A DNA stretch of 64,000 nucleotides from Streptomyces sp. YIM 121038 (GCF_006088715.1 NZ_CP030771.1:186001-250000); one strand, 5' to 3'. Positions 47,408 to 57,532 are shown, counted from the stretch's first letter. Program-made: numbers and translations. The notes: generated by a model from the letters alone, not told the origin.

Positions 47408-48667
47408 TCACGGCCAGGGGGACGCGAGCGTCGCCGGATGGGCGAGCAGGTTCTGTACGTTCACCACCTTGCGGTAGAGCTCGGGGTGGTGCGGCACGCG
47501 GCTCAGACAGCGGCGCAGCGCCCAGTTGGTGAGGCGGGCCGAGGGGCGTTGCGTGTGGGGTCGCCAGGCCGCGTCCGAGCGGCTGGCGAGCAGCCACGGC
47601 ACGCGGATGACGTCGGCGGCCGTGCGCTGGAAGCGGCGTGCGAGGCCGCGGCCCGGGTTCTGTGCGAGTAGGTCGCGCAGGGCCAGGGCTTCGAGCGCGG
47701 CGACGGTCAGGCCGTGTCCGTAGATCGGGTTGAGGGCGGCCACGGCGTCGCCCAGCGCGATGAGCCCGTCCGGCCAGTCACGCATGTGGTGGTAGGGGTT
47801 CCAGTGGTTGTGCAGGCCGCCGTAGCGGTAGGTGCGGCCGAGCGGTGTGCAGGTTTTGATCACGTCCAGTGGGTGGGGGCTGCGCAGCGCCGCGGCGTAC
47901 TCCTCGAAGCCGTCGGTGTCGTACGGGGGACGCACTCCGTCCGCTCCGATCAGGGTGAGGAGCACCCGGTCTGCCTCGACGCGCTGGATGAGGCAGCCGC
48001 GGCGGATCGTGGGGGCGTAGGTCATCTCGGTGAACATGTGCCAGTCCTGGTCGAGCGTGTCCTCGTAGGCCCGGGTGACGTAGGTGAGACCGGCGAAGAC
48101 GTGGGCTCGTGCCGGGACGGGTGTGCCGCTTCGGGTGAGCCAGTCGGTCAGTCGCGAAGTGCGGCCGGATGCGTCGACGACCAGCTCGGCGGGATGTGCC
48201 GCGCCCGTCGTATCGCGGACACCGGCGACGCGGCCGTCGTGCCGTATCAGGTCGGTGGCGGTGGCGGTGACCTGCCGCACGGGCGGCAGTACGGCGACTC
48301 GCTGGTGCAGGAGGTCGTCCAGCAGTGCCCTGCTGCAGGCGAGATGGTCCACTCCGACCGGTCCGGCCGGAGCCCAGCCGGAGGGGAACAGGATCCGGGT
48401 CCGTTCGCCGAAGTCGAAGGTGGCGGCTCCGCGTTCTCGCAGTTCGGCGCGGAGCCCGGGGAAGAGGGTCTCCAGGGCTTCCGCGCCGCGGTGCAGCAGG
48501 CCGTGGGGGTGGTGGAACTGCGGGACGCCCCGGCGGCGGGCGGCATCGGCCCGGGGGGCGCGTTCGATCACGGTGACCGTCGCGAAGTGCGCGGCGAGGG
48601 CGCGTGCGGCGAGCAGTCCCGCGAATCCGCCGCCGATGACGACGGCGCGGTCCCTGGTCTGTGGCAT
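47408..48667 (-). CDS. FAD-dependent oxidoreductase/monooxygenase of the PKS operon
   Basis: 419 residues; ATG 48667 with CGGGAGAG. N-terminal FAD loop VVIGGGFAGLLAARALAAHF, E-R binding IERAP, then VVDASGRTSRLTDWL and the second FAD motif GLIALGDAVAALNPIYGHGL. Similar in outline to PHBH-fold and geranylgeranyl-reductase-like enzymes. It is the last gene of the PKS operon, 40 bases after the AveC-like gene. It probably oxidises the polyketide after release. Confidence 0.9.
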   Translation of the reverse strand: MPQTRDRAVVIGGGFAGLLAARALAAHFATVTVIERAPRADAARRRGVPQFHHPHGLLHRGAEALETLFPGLRAELRERGAATFDFGERTRILFPSGWAPAGPVGVDHLACSRALLDDLLHQRVAVLPPVRQVTATATDLIRHDGRVAGVRDTTGAAHPAELVVDASGRTSRLTDWLTRSGTPVPARAHVFAGLTYVTRAYEDTLDQDWHMFTEMTYAPTIRRGCLIQRVEADRVLLTLIGADGVRPPYDTDGFEEYAAALRSPHPLDVIKTCTPLGRTYRYGGLHNHWNPYHHMRDWPDGLIALGDAVAALNPIYGHGLTVAALEALALRDLLAQNPGRGLARRFQRTAADVIRVPWLLASRSDAAWRPHTQRPSARLTNWALRRCLSRVPHHPELYRKVVNVQNLLAHPATLASPWP

Positions 48668-48707
48668 GCGCTCTCCCGGGAGACGGTCGTGGTGGCGTGG
48701 TTGATGG

Positions 48708-49700
48708 TCACCGCAGATGTGCGGGCAGGTCGGTGGCGGGTTCGCCGCCGAGCAGGGGGATGACGGCGTAGCTGACGACCAGGGCCAGGAAGCAGACCTG
48801 GGCGGTGCCGATGACGGCCAGCGTGGCCACCCACGGGCGCGCGGCGGGCGACAGGCCACCTGTCCCGCGCAGAACGGGTGCGCCCCGCTCGTGATGGCGG
48901 TGGTAGTGACAGATCAGGCCCGGGATCATGCCGTACACGAGCGCGGCGACCACCATGGCGTAGCTGGGGAGCTGGTACCAGTGCCCGGCGAACAGGGTCA
49001 GCTCGGGCACCGCGGTGACGTAGACGTAGCCGCCGGTGAAGACCATGATCGGCTCCAGGACCAGTTCGGCGGCCAGGGCCGTGACGAAGGCGAGCAGGGC
49101 CAGGCGCGGTCCGGACAGCTGAGGCCGCCCGCGCACCGCGGCGCCGAGCACCCAGACCGTCGGCAGGGTCCACATCATCACTTCGGCCAGCGCGAACCAG
49201 CCGACGAACAGCGGCACCGGGTGCGTATCGGGGTCCGGACCGTGCCAGCCGGGGATGAAGGAGCCCCAGTCGGTGGTGCCGATCAGGTACTTGCTGTAAC
49301 CGGCCGCATGGGACGTGTAGTTGACGACCGGCATGAGCCAGAAGGCGCTCAGGTAGCCAAGGAGCACTCTCGCCTCGATGGTCAGGGCTCGCTGTCGGAT
49401 GCTCCGGACGACGGGCCAGCCCACACTGGCCAGGACTCCTGCGATGCTCAGGATCTGGAACGCGCCCGCCACGACGCGCCGCGTGGGGCTCAGTCCGTAG
49501 TCTCCGGAGGGGAACCAGCGTGCGTCGGTGACGGCCCAGCGCACCATCACCCACGCCTCGGCCGCCAGGAACACGGTCCCGACCGCCGCCCAGGCCGTGA
49601 CCGGCGAACACCAGGTCCGTGGGGCCGACGTGACGGGCACACGGGCGGCGCGTTCCGCGTCCGCCGGGGCCACGCCGGGGACCGGTTCCGGGACGGTCAT
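48708..49700 (-). CDS. AveC-like (spirocyclase family) membrane protein
   Basis: 330 residues; ATG 49700 overlapping the methyltransferase stop. At least six hydrophobic segments (TAWAAVGTVFLAAEAWVMV, AFQILSIAGVLASVGWPVV, VGWFALAEVMMWTLPTVWVL, LALLAFVTALAAELVLEPIM, a segment around YAMVVAALVYGMIPGL, and VATLAVIGTAQVCFLALVV). LTLFAGHWYQLPSYAM and FGWF-like motifs recall the AveC family, where AveC forms the spiroketal of avermectin. The family call is from memory of motifs and could be wrong; a generic membrane protein is the alternative. Confidence 0.6.
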   Translation of the reverse strand: MTVPEPVPGVAPADAERAARVPVTSAPRTWCSPVTAWAAVGTVFLAAEAWVMVRWAVTDARWFPSGDYGLSPTRRVVAGAFQILSIAGVLASVGWPVVRSIRQRALTIEARVLLGYLSAFWLMPVVNYTSHAAGYSKYLIGTTDWGSFIPGWHGPDPDTHPVPLFVGWFALAEVMMWTLPTVWVLGAAVRGRPQLSGPRLALLAFVTALAAELVLEPIMVFTGGYVYVTAVPELTLFAGHWYQLPSYAMVVAALVYGMIPGLICHYHRHHERGAPVLRGTGGLSPAARPWVATLAVIGTAQVCFLALVVSYAVIPLLGGEPATDLPAHLR

Positions 49701-50791
49701 CGCCGGACCGCCGACAGGTAGACCGAGTCCTGGGGTGCGAGGAGCCCCTTCATGAAGCGGCTCACGATTCTCGGGAACACCCGGGCGACGACCGGTCCGA
49801 ACTCGCGGCGCAGCTGGTCGTTGCCCCGGGTGTCGTCCGCGAACGGGAGGCAGCTCTCGGCGTCGTACGCGTCGAAGCGGGTGAGCGACAGACCGGCCCC
49901 CTCCAGGGCGTCGCGCAGTTCGTCGCGGGTCGGGTACCAGCACAGGGAGCTGATGAGCGCCCGGTCCATGAAGCGGGAGAACGGTCGGACCCGGTAGGCG
50001 TCGAAGATCTGGAGCGGGGCCCCGGGTTTGAGCATGGCCGCCATGGCGCGCATCCCCTCCGCCTTGCGCGGCGGCGGGAAGTGCGGGACGACGCCCATCG
50101 CGGTGACGGCGTCCGCGCTCCCGGCCAGGTCGCGGGTGGTGGCGGGGTCGAAGAGGTCGCCGACCCGGAAGGTCACTCGGTCGGACAGACCGAGCCGTTC
50201 GGCGATGCGGCGCCCGATCTCGGCCTGGTCGCGTTCGATGGTGAGGGACACGATCTCGACCTGTGGGAGCAGGTGCGCGATCCGGGCCCAGCCGTCGCTG
50301 AGGCCGGTGCCGACCTCGATGAGCCGGCCGTCCTTCGGCGCACTCTCCACGGCCGGCTGCCAGCACCGGTCCACGGAGTTGACCTGGGAGAGGTGGATCC
50401 GCCGTTGAGGGTCGGCCACCTGCCGGATCTCAGCGGTGTAGGGGCCCCAGTCGAGCGCCAGCCAGATCATGGAGAACAGTCGGTTGTAGTAGAGGCGGTA
50501 GAGGTCGGGGACGGTGTCCTTCGCGCCCCCGCCCAGCAACCGGACCGCGGCCCGCAGGTCTTTCCGCTTGCCTGTGCGCGGGGCACGGCTGGTACGAGAG
50601 GTGCGGGAGCTGCGAGAGGTGCGGTAGAAGCCATGGATCACCTCGTTGCGCACCGGCAGGAACGTCTCCAGGAACTTCGTCTGCCCTTCGACGCGGAGGA
50701 ATCCCTCCGGGGCTCCTTGGCCCGGCTCCCGCGGCGTCCCCGGCGAGGTCTCCTGTGGCATCTCCTGGCCTGTGCCGTGTGCAGACGTCAT
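49697..50791 (-). CDS. SAM-dependent methyltransferase of the PKS operon
   Basis: 364 residues from ATG 50791, with AAGGGA about seven bases up; an ATG at 50806 is possible. Core: LIEVGTGLSDGWARIAHLLP (motif I), IVSLTIERDQAEIGRRIAER, LSDRVTFRVGDLFDP, AVTAMGVVPHFP, LKPGAPLQIFDAYR. The family is the mycolic-acid/UbiE-like class I group. A 130-residue N-terminal part is specific. Lies 128 bases after the PKS stop. It may C- or O-methylate the PKS product. Confidence 0.88.
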   Translation of the reverse strand: MTSAHGTGQEMPQETSPGTPREPGQGAPEGFLRVEGQTKFLETFLPVRNEVIHGFYRTSRSSRTSRTSRAPRTGKRKDLRAAVRLLGGGAKDTVPDLYRLYYNRLFSMIWLALDWGPYTAEIRQVADPQRRIHLSQVNSVDRCWQPAVESAPKDGRLIEVGTGLSDGWARIAHLLPQVEIVSLTIERDQAEIGRRIAERLGLSDRVTFRVGDLFDPATTRDLAGSADAVTAMGVVPHFPPPRKAEGMRAMAAMLKPGAPLQIFDAYRVRPFSRFMDRALISSLCWYPTRDELRDALEGAGLSLTRFDAYDAESCLPFADDTRGNDQLRREFGPVVARVFPRIVSRFMKGLLAPQDSVYLSAVRR

Positions 50792-50919
50792 GCCCATTCC
50801 CTTCATCGGCTCGGAATTTCCCGGTCCGCGTCACGCCGTCGAAACGGTTGCGGCTGCCCGTGTCTCGATGAGGCGCAGGAGAAGGCTCGGGAGAAGGCGC
50901 GCGCGGCCGTAGCGGTCCG

Positions 50920-53900
50920 TCAGCGGCTCGCCTCCTGCGCCGACGTAAACCCCATGGACTGCAGGAGTGCCTCGGCCAGCGCCCCCGGGCTCGGCTTGAC
51001 CCAGATGGTGCCCGGAGCGATCTCGCGGCGCAGCGCCTTGGCCAGCCGCTGCTGGAGCTGGACCGCGCCCAGCGAGTCCAGGCCGAGGACGACGAGGCTG
51101 GTGTGGGCGCCGATGTGGCGGGTCGTGCCGCCGAGCAGGTCGCGGACCTGGGCGATGATGAACTCCGTGAGGACGCGGTGGCGTTCGGCGTCCGAGGCGG
51201 CCTGGTGAAGGTCGTCGCGGACCGGGGAGCCGTCGGCCTCGGCGCCCGCCTGGATGCCGGTGAGGAGTTCTGTGTAGAGCGCCGCTTCGCGCAGAGCGGG
51301 GTACGGGGCGGTCCAGGCGGCCGCGTCGACGGGCGAGTAGGCGATCTGATGGTGGCCCTCGGCGAGGATGCGGTCGAAGGCGTCGAGGCCGTCGGCCGGG
51401 TTGATCATGACGAAGCCGCGTTCGGCGAGGTGCTGTCCGCGCCCGGCCTCGGACCAGGCACCCCAGTGGATGCCGGTGGCGGGCAGGCCCTCGGCGAGTC
51501 GGTGGGCGACCAGCGCGTCCAGGTAGGCGTTGGCGGCGGCGTACGCGCCCTGGCCGGGCGAGCCGAGCAGCGAGGCCACCGAGGAGTAGACGACGAAGAA
51601 GTCCAACTCGGCCTCCAGGGTTGCCTGGTGGAGCTGCCAGGCGCCCTCGGCCTTGCCGCGCCAGACCCGCTGGAGCAGTTCGTCCCCGATGTGTGCCACG
51701 GTGGCGTCCTCGACGACACCGGCGGCGTGCACGATGCCGCGCAGCTTCCCGCCGGCGGCCTTCAGGGCGCGGTGGACGGTGCCCGGCTCGGCGACGTCGC
51801 CGAGGACCGTCTCGATGTGCGTGCCGAACGTGGTGCGCAGCGCTTCGAGGGTGCGCTCGGCGTCCGGGCCGGGTGGTGTGCGGCCGACCAGGACCAGGGT
51901 GCGGGCGCCGTGTTCGGCCAGGCGCCGCGCGGTGAGCAGGCCGAGGCCGCCGAAGCCGCCAGTGACCAGGTAACTGCCTTCATCGTATGGGGAGTTGATG
52001 GGGGGAGAAGCCGCTCCGGGGCCGGTGCGTGCCCGTGCCACAGCCCGTACTCCGTGCCGCCAGGCGACCTCGGTGACCGGCAGGGTGTCGTCGAGCAGAT
52101 CCCCCAGGACGTCGTCGAGCGGGGTGTCGCCCGCCACCTCCAGGCTTCCGGCCCGCAGTTCGGGGTTTTCGAAGGCGGCGACCCTCAGCAGTCCGCGCAC
52201 GCCCGCGGCGGCCAGAGGGTGATCGCCGCGCCACAGCACCCACAGGCGCGGCGGTGCGGTACGGGCGGCCAGGGTCTGCAGCACCGTGAGGGTGCGGCGG
52301 ACGGCGGCGCGGGCACGGTCGGGCGTGCCCTCAGTGTCCGGGCCGTTGAGGACCAGCAGCAGACGGGTCGCGGCCGGGCGGGTGTCGGCGGCCAGCGCCC
52401 GCTCCAGCCGCCCTGGGTCGAGCGGAGCGCCTGGCGGGTGCAGGAGCAGATGGCTTCCCGCCGACCGCTTGCCGAGCTTGGCGGCCAGGCGCTCGCCCCA
52501 GCGGGTGCCTTCGGGGGCCACGACGAGCCACTGCTGGCCGGTGGACTCCGGGGCCTCGCCGGCCGGGACCGGCTGCCAGGCCAGGTGGGCGAGGCGGTCG
52601 GCGTAGCGCTGTTCGGGCGGGGTGATGTTGGAAAGGCGCAGCGCGGTGATCTCGGCGACGACCGTGCCGTCGGCCGTGGTGAGCGTGCCCGACGCGGTGC
52701 AGGTCAGGTCGTCGGCCTCGTGCAAGGTCACCTCCGCGCGCCGGGCGTGGCCGGTCGGCCCGTATACGCGGAGCGCGCCGAAGCCCGCCACCACGACCGG
52801 CCCCGGGCTGGTCGCGCAGTGGCCGAGCCAGGCCGCCACCGCCGTCTGCACGAACTCGTCGGCCAGCACCGGATGCAGCCGCAGGGTGTGTGCCGAGACG
52901 CGCGCGGTGTCCGCGATGCGCAGGGCGGAGACGGCGCGGGTGCGTCCCGGGTCGAGGCGGATGCGGTCGACGGCGGCGAAGGACGGGCCGTGGCAGACGT
53001 TGTGGCGCTCGCGGAAGTGGCGGTGCAGGTCGGCCGGGGCGGACTCGGTCCACTCCGCGGTGGGGCCGTCCGCCGGGGTGCCCGGACGCCCCTCGTGGTC
53101 GGCGAGCGGGCGGATGGTGGCGCGGGCGTGCACGACCTGGCCCTCGGCGGTGCGGGTGAGTACCTGCCCGCGCACCACGCCGTCCTCCTCCACGAGCCGG
53201 GTGGACACCCGCGGCTCCGGCTCCAGGACGAGCGGCGCCTCGATCGTCACGTCCTCGATCGCGACCCGGTCGGTGGCGAAGACCTCGGCGCCCGCGGCGA
53301 GCAGCATCTCCGCGAAACCGGTACCGGGCAGCACCGGCACACCGGCCACCCGGTGGTCGGCGAGCCAGGGCAGCCGGGTCGCGGAGACCGGGGTCTGCCA
53401 CAGGTGGCGGCCCGCCCGGTCGGGGTCGGCGACGTGGCCGCCGAGCAGCGGGTGCTGGCGTGCGGCGGGCAGGGCCGGTGCGACGAGGGTGTAGGGCTCG
53501 GTGGTGCCGCCGTGCCGGGTGCGGTTCCAGAAGGTGGTCGGCACGTCGGCGAGCCGCCCGTCGCCGTAGTGGGTGGCGAAGTCGATGCCGTCGAAGCCCG
53601 CGCAGTGGGCGGTGGCCAGCTGCGTCAGGAACGCCTCGGTGTCGTCGCTGCCGCGGCGCAGCGAGCCGATCGCGACCACGTCCTGGACGCCCTGCTCGGC
53701 GGCGGTCTCGGTGATGGGCCGGGCGGCCAGCGGGTGGGCGGTGCACTCGATGAACAGCCGGTACCCGTCGGCCAGGGCGGCGGTCACGGCACGCTGGAAG
53801 TGCACGGTGTCACGCTGGTTGTGCACCCAGTACGAGCCGTTCAGCGGGCCCGGATCGCGCGGGGCGTCGCTGACGGTGGAGTAGAAGGCGATGGCGCCCG

Positions 53901-56157
53901 GCCGGTTGTCGGGCAGCTCGGCCAAGGCGGCGTGCAGTTCGTCGACGACCGGGTCGACCTGCGGGGAGTGCGAGGCCACGTCCACATCGACCATGCGGGC
54001 CACCACGCCGTTCTCGTTCCAGTGCGCCACCAGGTCGCGCACCTGCCGCGCGTCACCGGAGATCACCGTGGTGCGCGGGGCGGTCAGCACGCCGAGCGCG
54101 ACCCCCACCGCGCCGAGCGCGTCGAGGGCGGCCCGGGTCTCGGCGGCGCTCAGCATCACGGAGGCCATGGCGCCGTGCGCGATCCGGGCGAGCAGGGTGG
54201 CCCGGCGGCAGATCACCTTCGCCCCGTCCTCGCGGCTGAGCACCCCGGCGACCACGGCGGCGGCCACCTCGCCCAGGGACTGCCCGATCACCGCGGCCGG
54301 CCGCACCCCCCAGGAGCGCCACAGCTCGGCCAACGCCACCTGCACGCCGAACAGCGTCGGCTGGACGCGGTCGACGCCTGCCAGCAGTTCGGGCCGCTCG
54401 ATCGTCTCCCGCAACGAGAAGCCGGACTCGGCCCCGATCAGCGGTTCGAGGGCGTTGACGGCGGCGGCGAACACCGGCTCGTCAGCGAGCAGCCCCTGGC
54501 CCATGCCCGCGTACTGGGAGCCCTGCCCGGTGAAGACGAAGACCGGGCCAGGATGGTCGGGAGGCAGCACCGGGACGCCGCTGACGGCGCCCTCGGGTGC
54601 GCCGCCCGCGGCGAACTCCCGCGCTCGGGTGGCAAGTTGCCCGAGCCCGTCGGCGACGACGCCGAGGCGGTGCTCGGCGTGCCGGCGGCGCAGCGCGAGA
54701 GTGTGGACGACATCGGCCGCGTCGGCCGGGGTGCTCTCGCTGAAGTCGGCCAGCCGCCCGGCCGCCCCCGCCAGCGAGCCTTCCGACGTCCCGGACAGCA
54801 GGAACAGGCGCTTTCCGGCGACGGGTTGCTTCCCCCGGCGCGCGGGGCGGCGGCGCGGGGCGGGCGCGGCCTCGAGCACGATGTGTCCGTTGGTGCCGCT
54901 CACCCCGTAGCTGCACACGGCCGCGAGGCGCCCCTTGCCCGGCACCGGCCAGCGGGTCAGCTCGGTCGGCACGAACAGCCGGGACTTCTCGGCTCGGTCG
55001 ATGCCCGGATTCCAGTCGGTGAAGTTCCGGTTCGGCGGGACCACCCCGCGCCGCAGGCTCTCCACCGCCTTGATGACCCCGGCGACACCGGAGACCGGCT
55101 CGGTGTGCCCGATGTTCGTCTTCAGCGAACCGAGCGCACAGCGCCCCCGGCCGCCGCGTCCGTAGACCGCGTGGAGGGACGAGTACTCGATCGGATCACC
55201 CACCGAGGTGCCCGGCCCGTGCGCTTCCACCAGCCCCACCTCACCCGGGTCGATGCCCGCCGATTCCACGGCGGCCGCGAAGAGCCGGCGCTGCATCTCA
55301 CCGGACGGAGCGGTCATCCTCGTCGCCTGGCCGTCGTTGTTGACCGCGCTGCCGCGGATCACGGCGAGGATCCGGTCGCCGTCGCGGCGCGCGTCGGCGA
55401 GCCGCTTGAGCAGTACGGCACCGGCGCCTTCGCCCCGCACGTACCCGTCCGCGCGCGCGTCGAAGGCGTGGCAGGCCCCGCGTCGCGACAGGAGTAACGG
55501 CGCCTCGAAGTAGTGCGTCTGCGGCGCCACCATCAGCAGCACCCCGCCCGCGAGAGCCATGTCGCACTCACCGAGTGTGAGCGCTCCGCACGCGGTGTCC
55601 AGGGCCACCATGCTGGAGGAGCAGTGCGTGGAGACCACCATGACCGGGCCGCGCAGATCCATCGAGAACGCCACCCGGCCCGCCGTGCCCGCCGTGTAGT
55701 TCCCGAACAGATAGGGGCTGTTGGGCGCGTCCTGAACCGGACGTGCTTCCCGGAACAGATTGTCCGGCGCGTACGTCCCCACATACACCCCGGTCCGTGA
55801 GCCCCGGATCCGGTCGACCGGAATGCCGGCGTGCTCCACGGCCTCCCAGGCGACCTCCATCATCACCCGGGACTGCGGGTCCACCCACTCCCGCTCGGCC
55901 GGGGCCACCGACAGCGCTTCCGGCTCCCAGGACCACACGTCCCCGTCGAGGAAGCAGCCGACCGCGGCCCGCTCGCCCAGCTCCGGGTCCTGCAGGGACG
56001 CGAGGGCCTCGGCATCCCACCGGTCGGCGGGCACCGGACCGGCGGTCGAGCGGCCGTCGGCAATCAACTGCCACAGTTCATCGGGGGTGTTCACGCCGCC
56101 GGGGAGACGGCAGCCGATCCCCACCACCGCGATCGGGACCTCGTGGGATGCAGACAT
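50920..56157 (-). CDS. Monomodular type I polyketide synthase (KS-AT-DH-KR-ACP)
   Basis: 1,745 residues; ATG 56157 with GGGAGG upstream. KS (8-430): nucleophile C179 in THCSSSM, where DTACSSSL is usual, with EAHGPGT and KTNIGHTEP as the two His motifs. AT (540-840): S627 in GQSLGE, and VASH at the extender-selecting site, closer to methylmalonyl YASH than malonyl HAFH. DH (890-1170): H935 in DHRVAGVPVLPGT, partner D in DEFVQ. KR (1370-1580): TGGFGGLG, Y1539 and N1543, VED near the LDD position. ACP: S1695 in LGLDSLGAV. No loading module, thioesterase or ER, so iterative use is likely; the order is that of 6-MSA-type synthases. Release must be by a separate step. Confidence 0.95.
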   Translation of the reverse strand: MSASHEVPIAVVGIGCRLPGGVNTPDELWQLIADGRSTAGPVPADRWDAEALASLQDPELGERAAVGCFLDGDVWSWEPEALSVAPAEREWVDPQSRVMMEVAWEAVEHAGIPVDRIRGSRTGVYVGTYAPDNLFREARPVQDAPNSPYLFGNYTAGTAGRVAFSMDLRGPVMVVSTHCSSSMVALDTACGALTLGECDMALAGGVLLMVAPQTHYFEAPLLLSRRGACHAFDARADGYVRGEGAGAVLLKRLADARRDGDRILAVIRGSAVNNDGQATRMTAPSGEMQRRLFAAAVESAGIDPGEVGLVEAHGPGTSVGDPIEYSSLHAVYGRGGRGRCALGSLKTNIGHTEPVSGVAGVIKAVESLRRGVVPPNRNFTDWNPGIDRAEKSRLFVPTELTRWPVPGKGRLAAVCSYGVSGTNGHIVLEAAPAPRRRPARRGKQPVAGKRLFLLSGTSEGSLAGAAGRLADFSESTPADAADVVHTLALRRRHAEHRLGVVADGLGQLATRAREFAAGGAPEGAVSGVPVLPPDHPGPVFVFTGQGSQYAGMGQGLLADEPVFAAAVNALEPLIGAESGFSLRETIERPELLAGVDRVQPTLFGVQVALAELWRSWGVRPAAVIGQSLGEVAAAVVAGVLSREDGAKVICRRATLLARIAHGAMASVMLSAAETRAALDALGAVGVALGVLTAPRTTVISGDARQVRDLVAHWNENGVVARMVDVDVASHSPQVDPVVDELHAALAELPDNRPGAIAFYSTVSDAPRDPGPLNGSYWVHNQRDTVHFQRAVTAALADGYRLFIECTAHPLAARPITETAAEQGVQDVVAIGSLRRGSDDTEAFLTQLATAHCAGFDGIDFATHYGDGRLADVPTTFWNRTRHGGTTEPYTLVAPALPAARQHPLLGGHVADPDRAGRHLWQTPVSATRLPWLADHRVAGVPVLPGTGFAEMLLAAGAEVFATDRVAIEDVTIEAPLVLEPEPRVSTRLVEEDGVVRGQVLTRTAEGQVVHARATIRPLADHEGRPGTPADGPTAEWTESAPADLHRHFRERHNVCHGPSFAAVDRIRLDPGRTRAVSALRIADTARVSAHTLRLHPVLADEFVQTAVAAWLGHCATSPGPVVVAGFGALRVYGPTGHARRAEVTLHEADDLTCTASGTLTTADGTVVAEITALRLSNITPPEQRYADRLAHLAWQPVPAGEAPESTGQQWLVVAPEGTRWGERLAAKLGKRSAGSHLLLHPPGAPLDPGRLERALAADTRPAATRLLLVLNGPDTEGTPDRARAAVRRTLTVLQTLAARTAPPRLWVLWRGDHPLAAAGVRGLLRVAAFENPELRAGSLEVAGDTPLDDVLGDLLDDTLPVTEVAWRHGVRAVARARTGPGAASPPINSPYDEGSYLVTGGFGGLGLLTARRLAEHGARTLVLVGRTPPGPDAERTLEALRTTFGTHIETVLGDVAEPGTVHRALKAAGGKLRGIVHAAGVVEDATVAHIGDELLQRVWRGKAEGAWQLHQATLEAELDFFVVYSSVASLLGSPGQGAYAAANAYLDALVAHRLAEGLPATGIHWGAWSEAGRGQHLAERGFVMINPADGLDAFDRILAEGHHQIAYSPVDAAAWTAPYPALREAALYTELLTGIQAGAEADGSPVRDDLHQAASDAERHRVLTEFIIAQVRDLLGGTTRHIGAHTSLVVLGLDSLGAVQLQQRLAKALRREIAPGTIWVKPSPGALAEALLQSMGFTSAQEASR

Positions 56158-56178
56158 GCTGGGTCACCTCCCTTGCCA

Positions 56179-56379
56179 CTATTCGGCGATGGCGGTGCTG
56201 TAGGTGAACCTAAAGACGGGAACCCGCAGACCCTCGACGAGTTCGGTCGCGCTCGTCCGCTCGAAGTGCTGGTGCCGGCCGTAGTAGGCCACGACCCAGC
56301 GCTCGGGAATCTCTTCCTGGTCGATCCGGCGGACCCGTCCCATGTCCTCGGGGCCGCCATCGGTCACGATGGTGATCAC
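56179..56379 (-). CDS. Small DUF5988-like protein upstream of the PKS
   Basis: 66 residues from GTG 56379, with GGAGG eight bases upstream. Reads VTDGGPEDMGRVRRIDQEEI, then PERWVVAYYGRHQHFERT and a VFRFTYSTAIAE end. Short proteins of this kind, annotated DUF5988 as I recall, precede iterative PKS genes in Streptomyces. It is 21 bases from the PKS start. Function unknown; a PKS accessory or scaffold role is a guess. Confidence 0.8.
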   Translation of the reverse strand: MITIVTDGGPEDMGRVRRIDQEEIPERWVVAYYGRHQHFERTSATELVEGLRVPVFRFTYSTAIAE

Positions 56380-57003
56380 GGGGAGTACCTCCTTGGCTGC
56401 GCGTCAGGCACCGCAGCAGAGAACTCCCACCTCACCCCGCCGAATAAGGGTGTGCGGAGGGCATACGCGAACACGCCCCACGCACCCGCGCCTCCGCGCA
56501 CACCCGAGCCGACCGCCTACGCACGTCGGGGCCGCTTCTCACACCCCGTGCACGCCGTTCACCGACCACACGGTCATCCGGGCGGCCGGGCACCCTGCCC
56601 TTCCTGCACATGCGGAACCGCCCCGGAGCGCATCGGGGCAGGGTTGAAGAGCACGACGGAAGCGGGAGCTCTATCGCAGGCCGCAGGCGTCTCCGCGCAC
56701 TGTGCTCCAGCCTCCGCACACGCCATGCGCCGCGACAACCGGAACCCGTTGGCCGTACGCCTCCTCGCCCGGACAATGGGGTGCGCCCTCCCCCGCCCGA
56801 GGTGAACTCCGGGGCGTCCCCGAACACCGTGTGCATGACGCTCCCGACACGGGCCCCAGCCGCGTGCGCCCCCGGCGCACGCCATTCCGCATGCGCCAAC
56901 ATCTGCCCTCGCCCTCACCCCCGCCATGGCCTGCGCCTCCGCCTGACCGCATGCGGTCCAGTGGAAGCCCTCCCGCGGACTCGGCGTGTCGGCGCCCCCG
57001 GGT
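56380..57003. promoter_or_regulatory. Upstream region of the PKS operon
   Basis: 624 bases without a credible gene, between the PhnA-like stop and the DUF5988 start. CTCCGCGCAC and CTCCGCACAC recur at least four times (around 56486, 56691, 56712 and 56455), loosely spaced. I cannot tie them to a known operator. It must hold the PKS-operon promoter. Confidence 0.4.
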
Positions 57004-57357
57004 TCAGGCCTTCTTGACCACGCTGGACTTGAGTTGCATGGGGCCGAATCCGTCGATCTTGCAGTCGATGTCGTGGCCGTCCACGCCGTCGACGAGGCGG
57101 ATGTTGCGCACTTTGGTACCCGCCTTGATGCCGGAGGGACTGCCCTTGACCTTCAACGCCTTGACCACCGTGACCGTGTCGCCGTCGGCGAGTACGTTCC
57201 CGACCGCATCCCTGATCGCCGTGTCGGCGGTGGACTGCGCCGGTTCGGCGGCTGCGGGTGACCATTCGTGCCCGCATTCGGGACAGACCAGGAGCGCGCC
57301 CATCTCGTAGGTGTACTCGCCGGAACAGGTGGGGCAGGGCGGCAGGTTCTCAGACAT
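57004..57357 (-). CDS. phnA: PhnA/YjdM family zinc-ribbon protein
   Basis: 117 residues; ATG 57357. N-terminal zinc ribbon CPTC-x14-CPEC ([13 protein letters not shown] then [11 protein letters not shown]), followed by the YjdM domain: [62 protein letters not shown] end. Despite the name the family is not needed for alkylphosphonate use; its role is unclear. Confidence 0.95.
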   Translation of the reverse strand: MSENLPPCPTCSGEYTYEMGALLVCPECGHEWSPAAAEPAQSTADTAIRDAVGNVLADGDTVTVVKALKVKGSPSGIKAGTKVRNIRLVDGVDGHDIDCKIDGFGPMQLKSSVVKKA

Positions 57358-57510
57358 CGGCTCAGTCCTCTTCAGCTGGGGAGCCGCGCTTCATCGGGTG
57401 AGACGGGCGCTGGCGCTGGGGCCTCCGCCGCGTCGTCGAACCGCTCTCGCGGCCTTGGCGCTGCTCTGTCGGAACGTGGGGTGTGCCCGGCCAGAATAGA
57501 TCGACTAGCT

Positions 57511-57532
57511 GAATTGCGAAATTTTGCAATTC
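57511..57532. promoter_or_regulatory. ArsR-type operator 1
   Basis: GAATTGC-GAAATTTT-GCAATTC, a perfect 7+8+7 dyad in an AT-rich island. Its core TTGCG-N6-TGCAA fits the motif TTGC-N8-GCAA seen upstream of the other two ArsR paralogues. Centre about 90 bases before the GTG start. Confidence 0.7.

Noticed and set aside
51103..55497. 1,464-codon plus-strand frame opposite the PKS
   Set aside because: Same mirror effect; the minus strand encodes a complete KS-AT-DH-KR-ACP.
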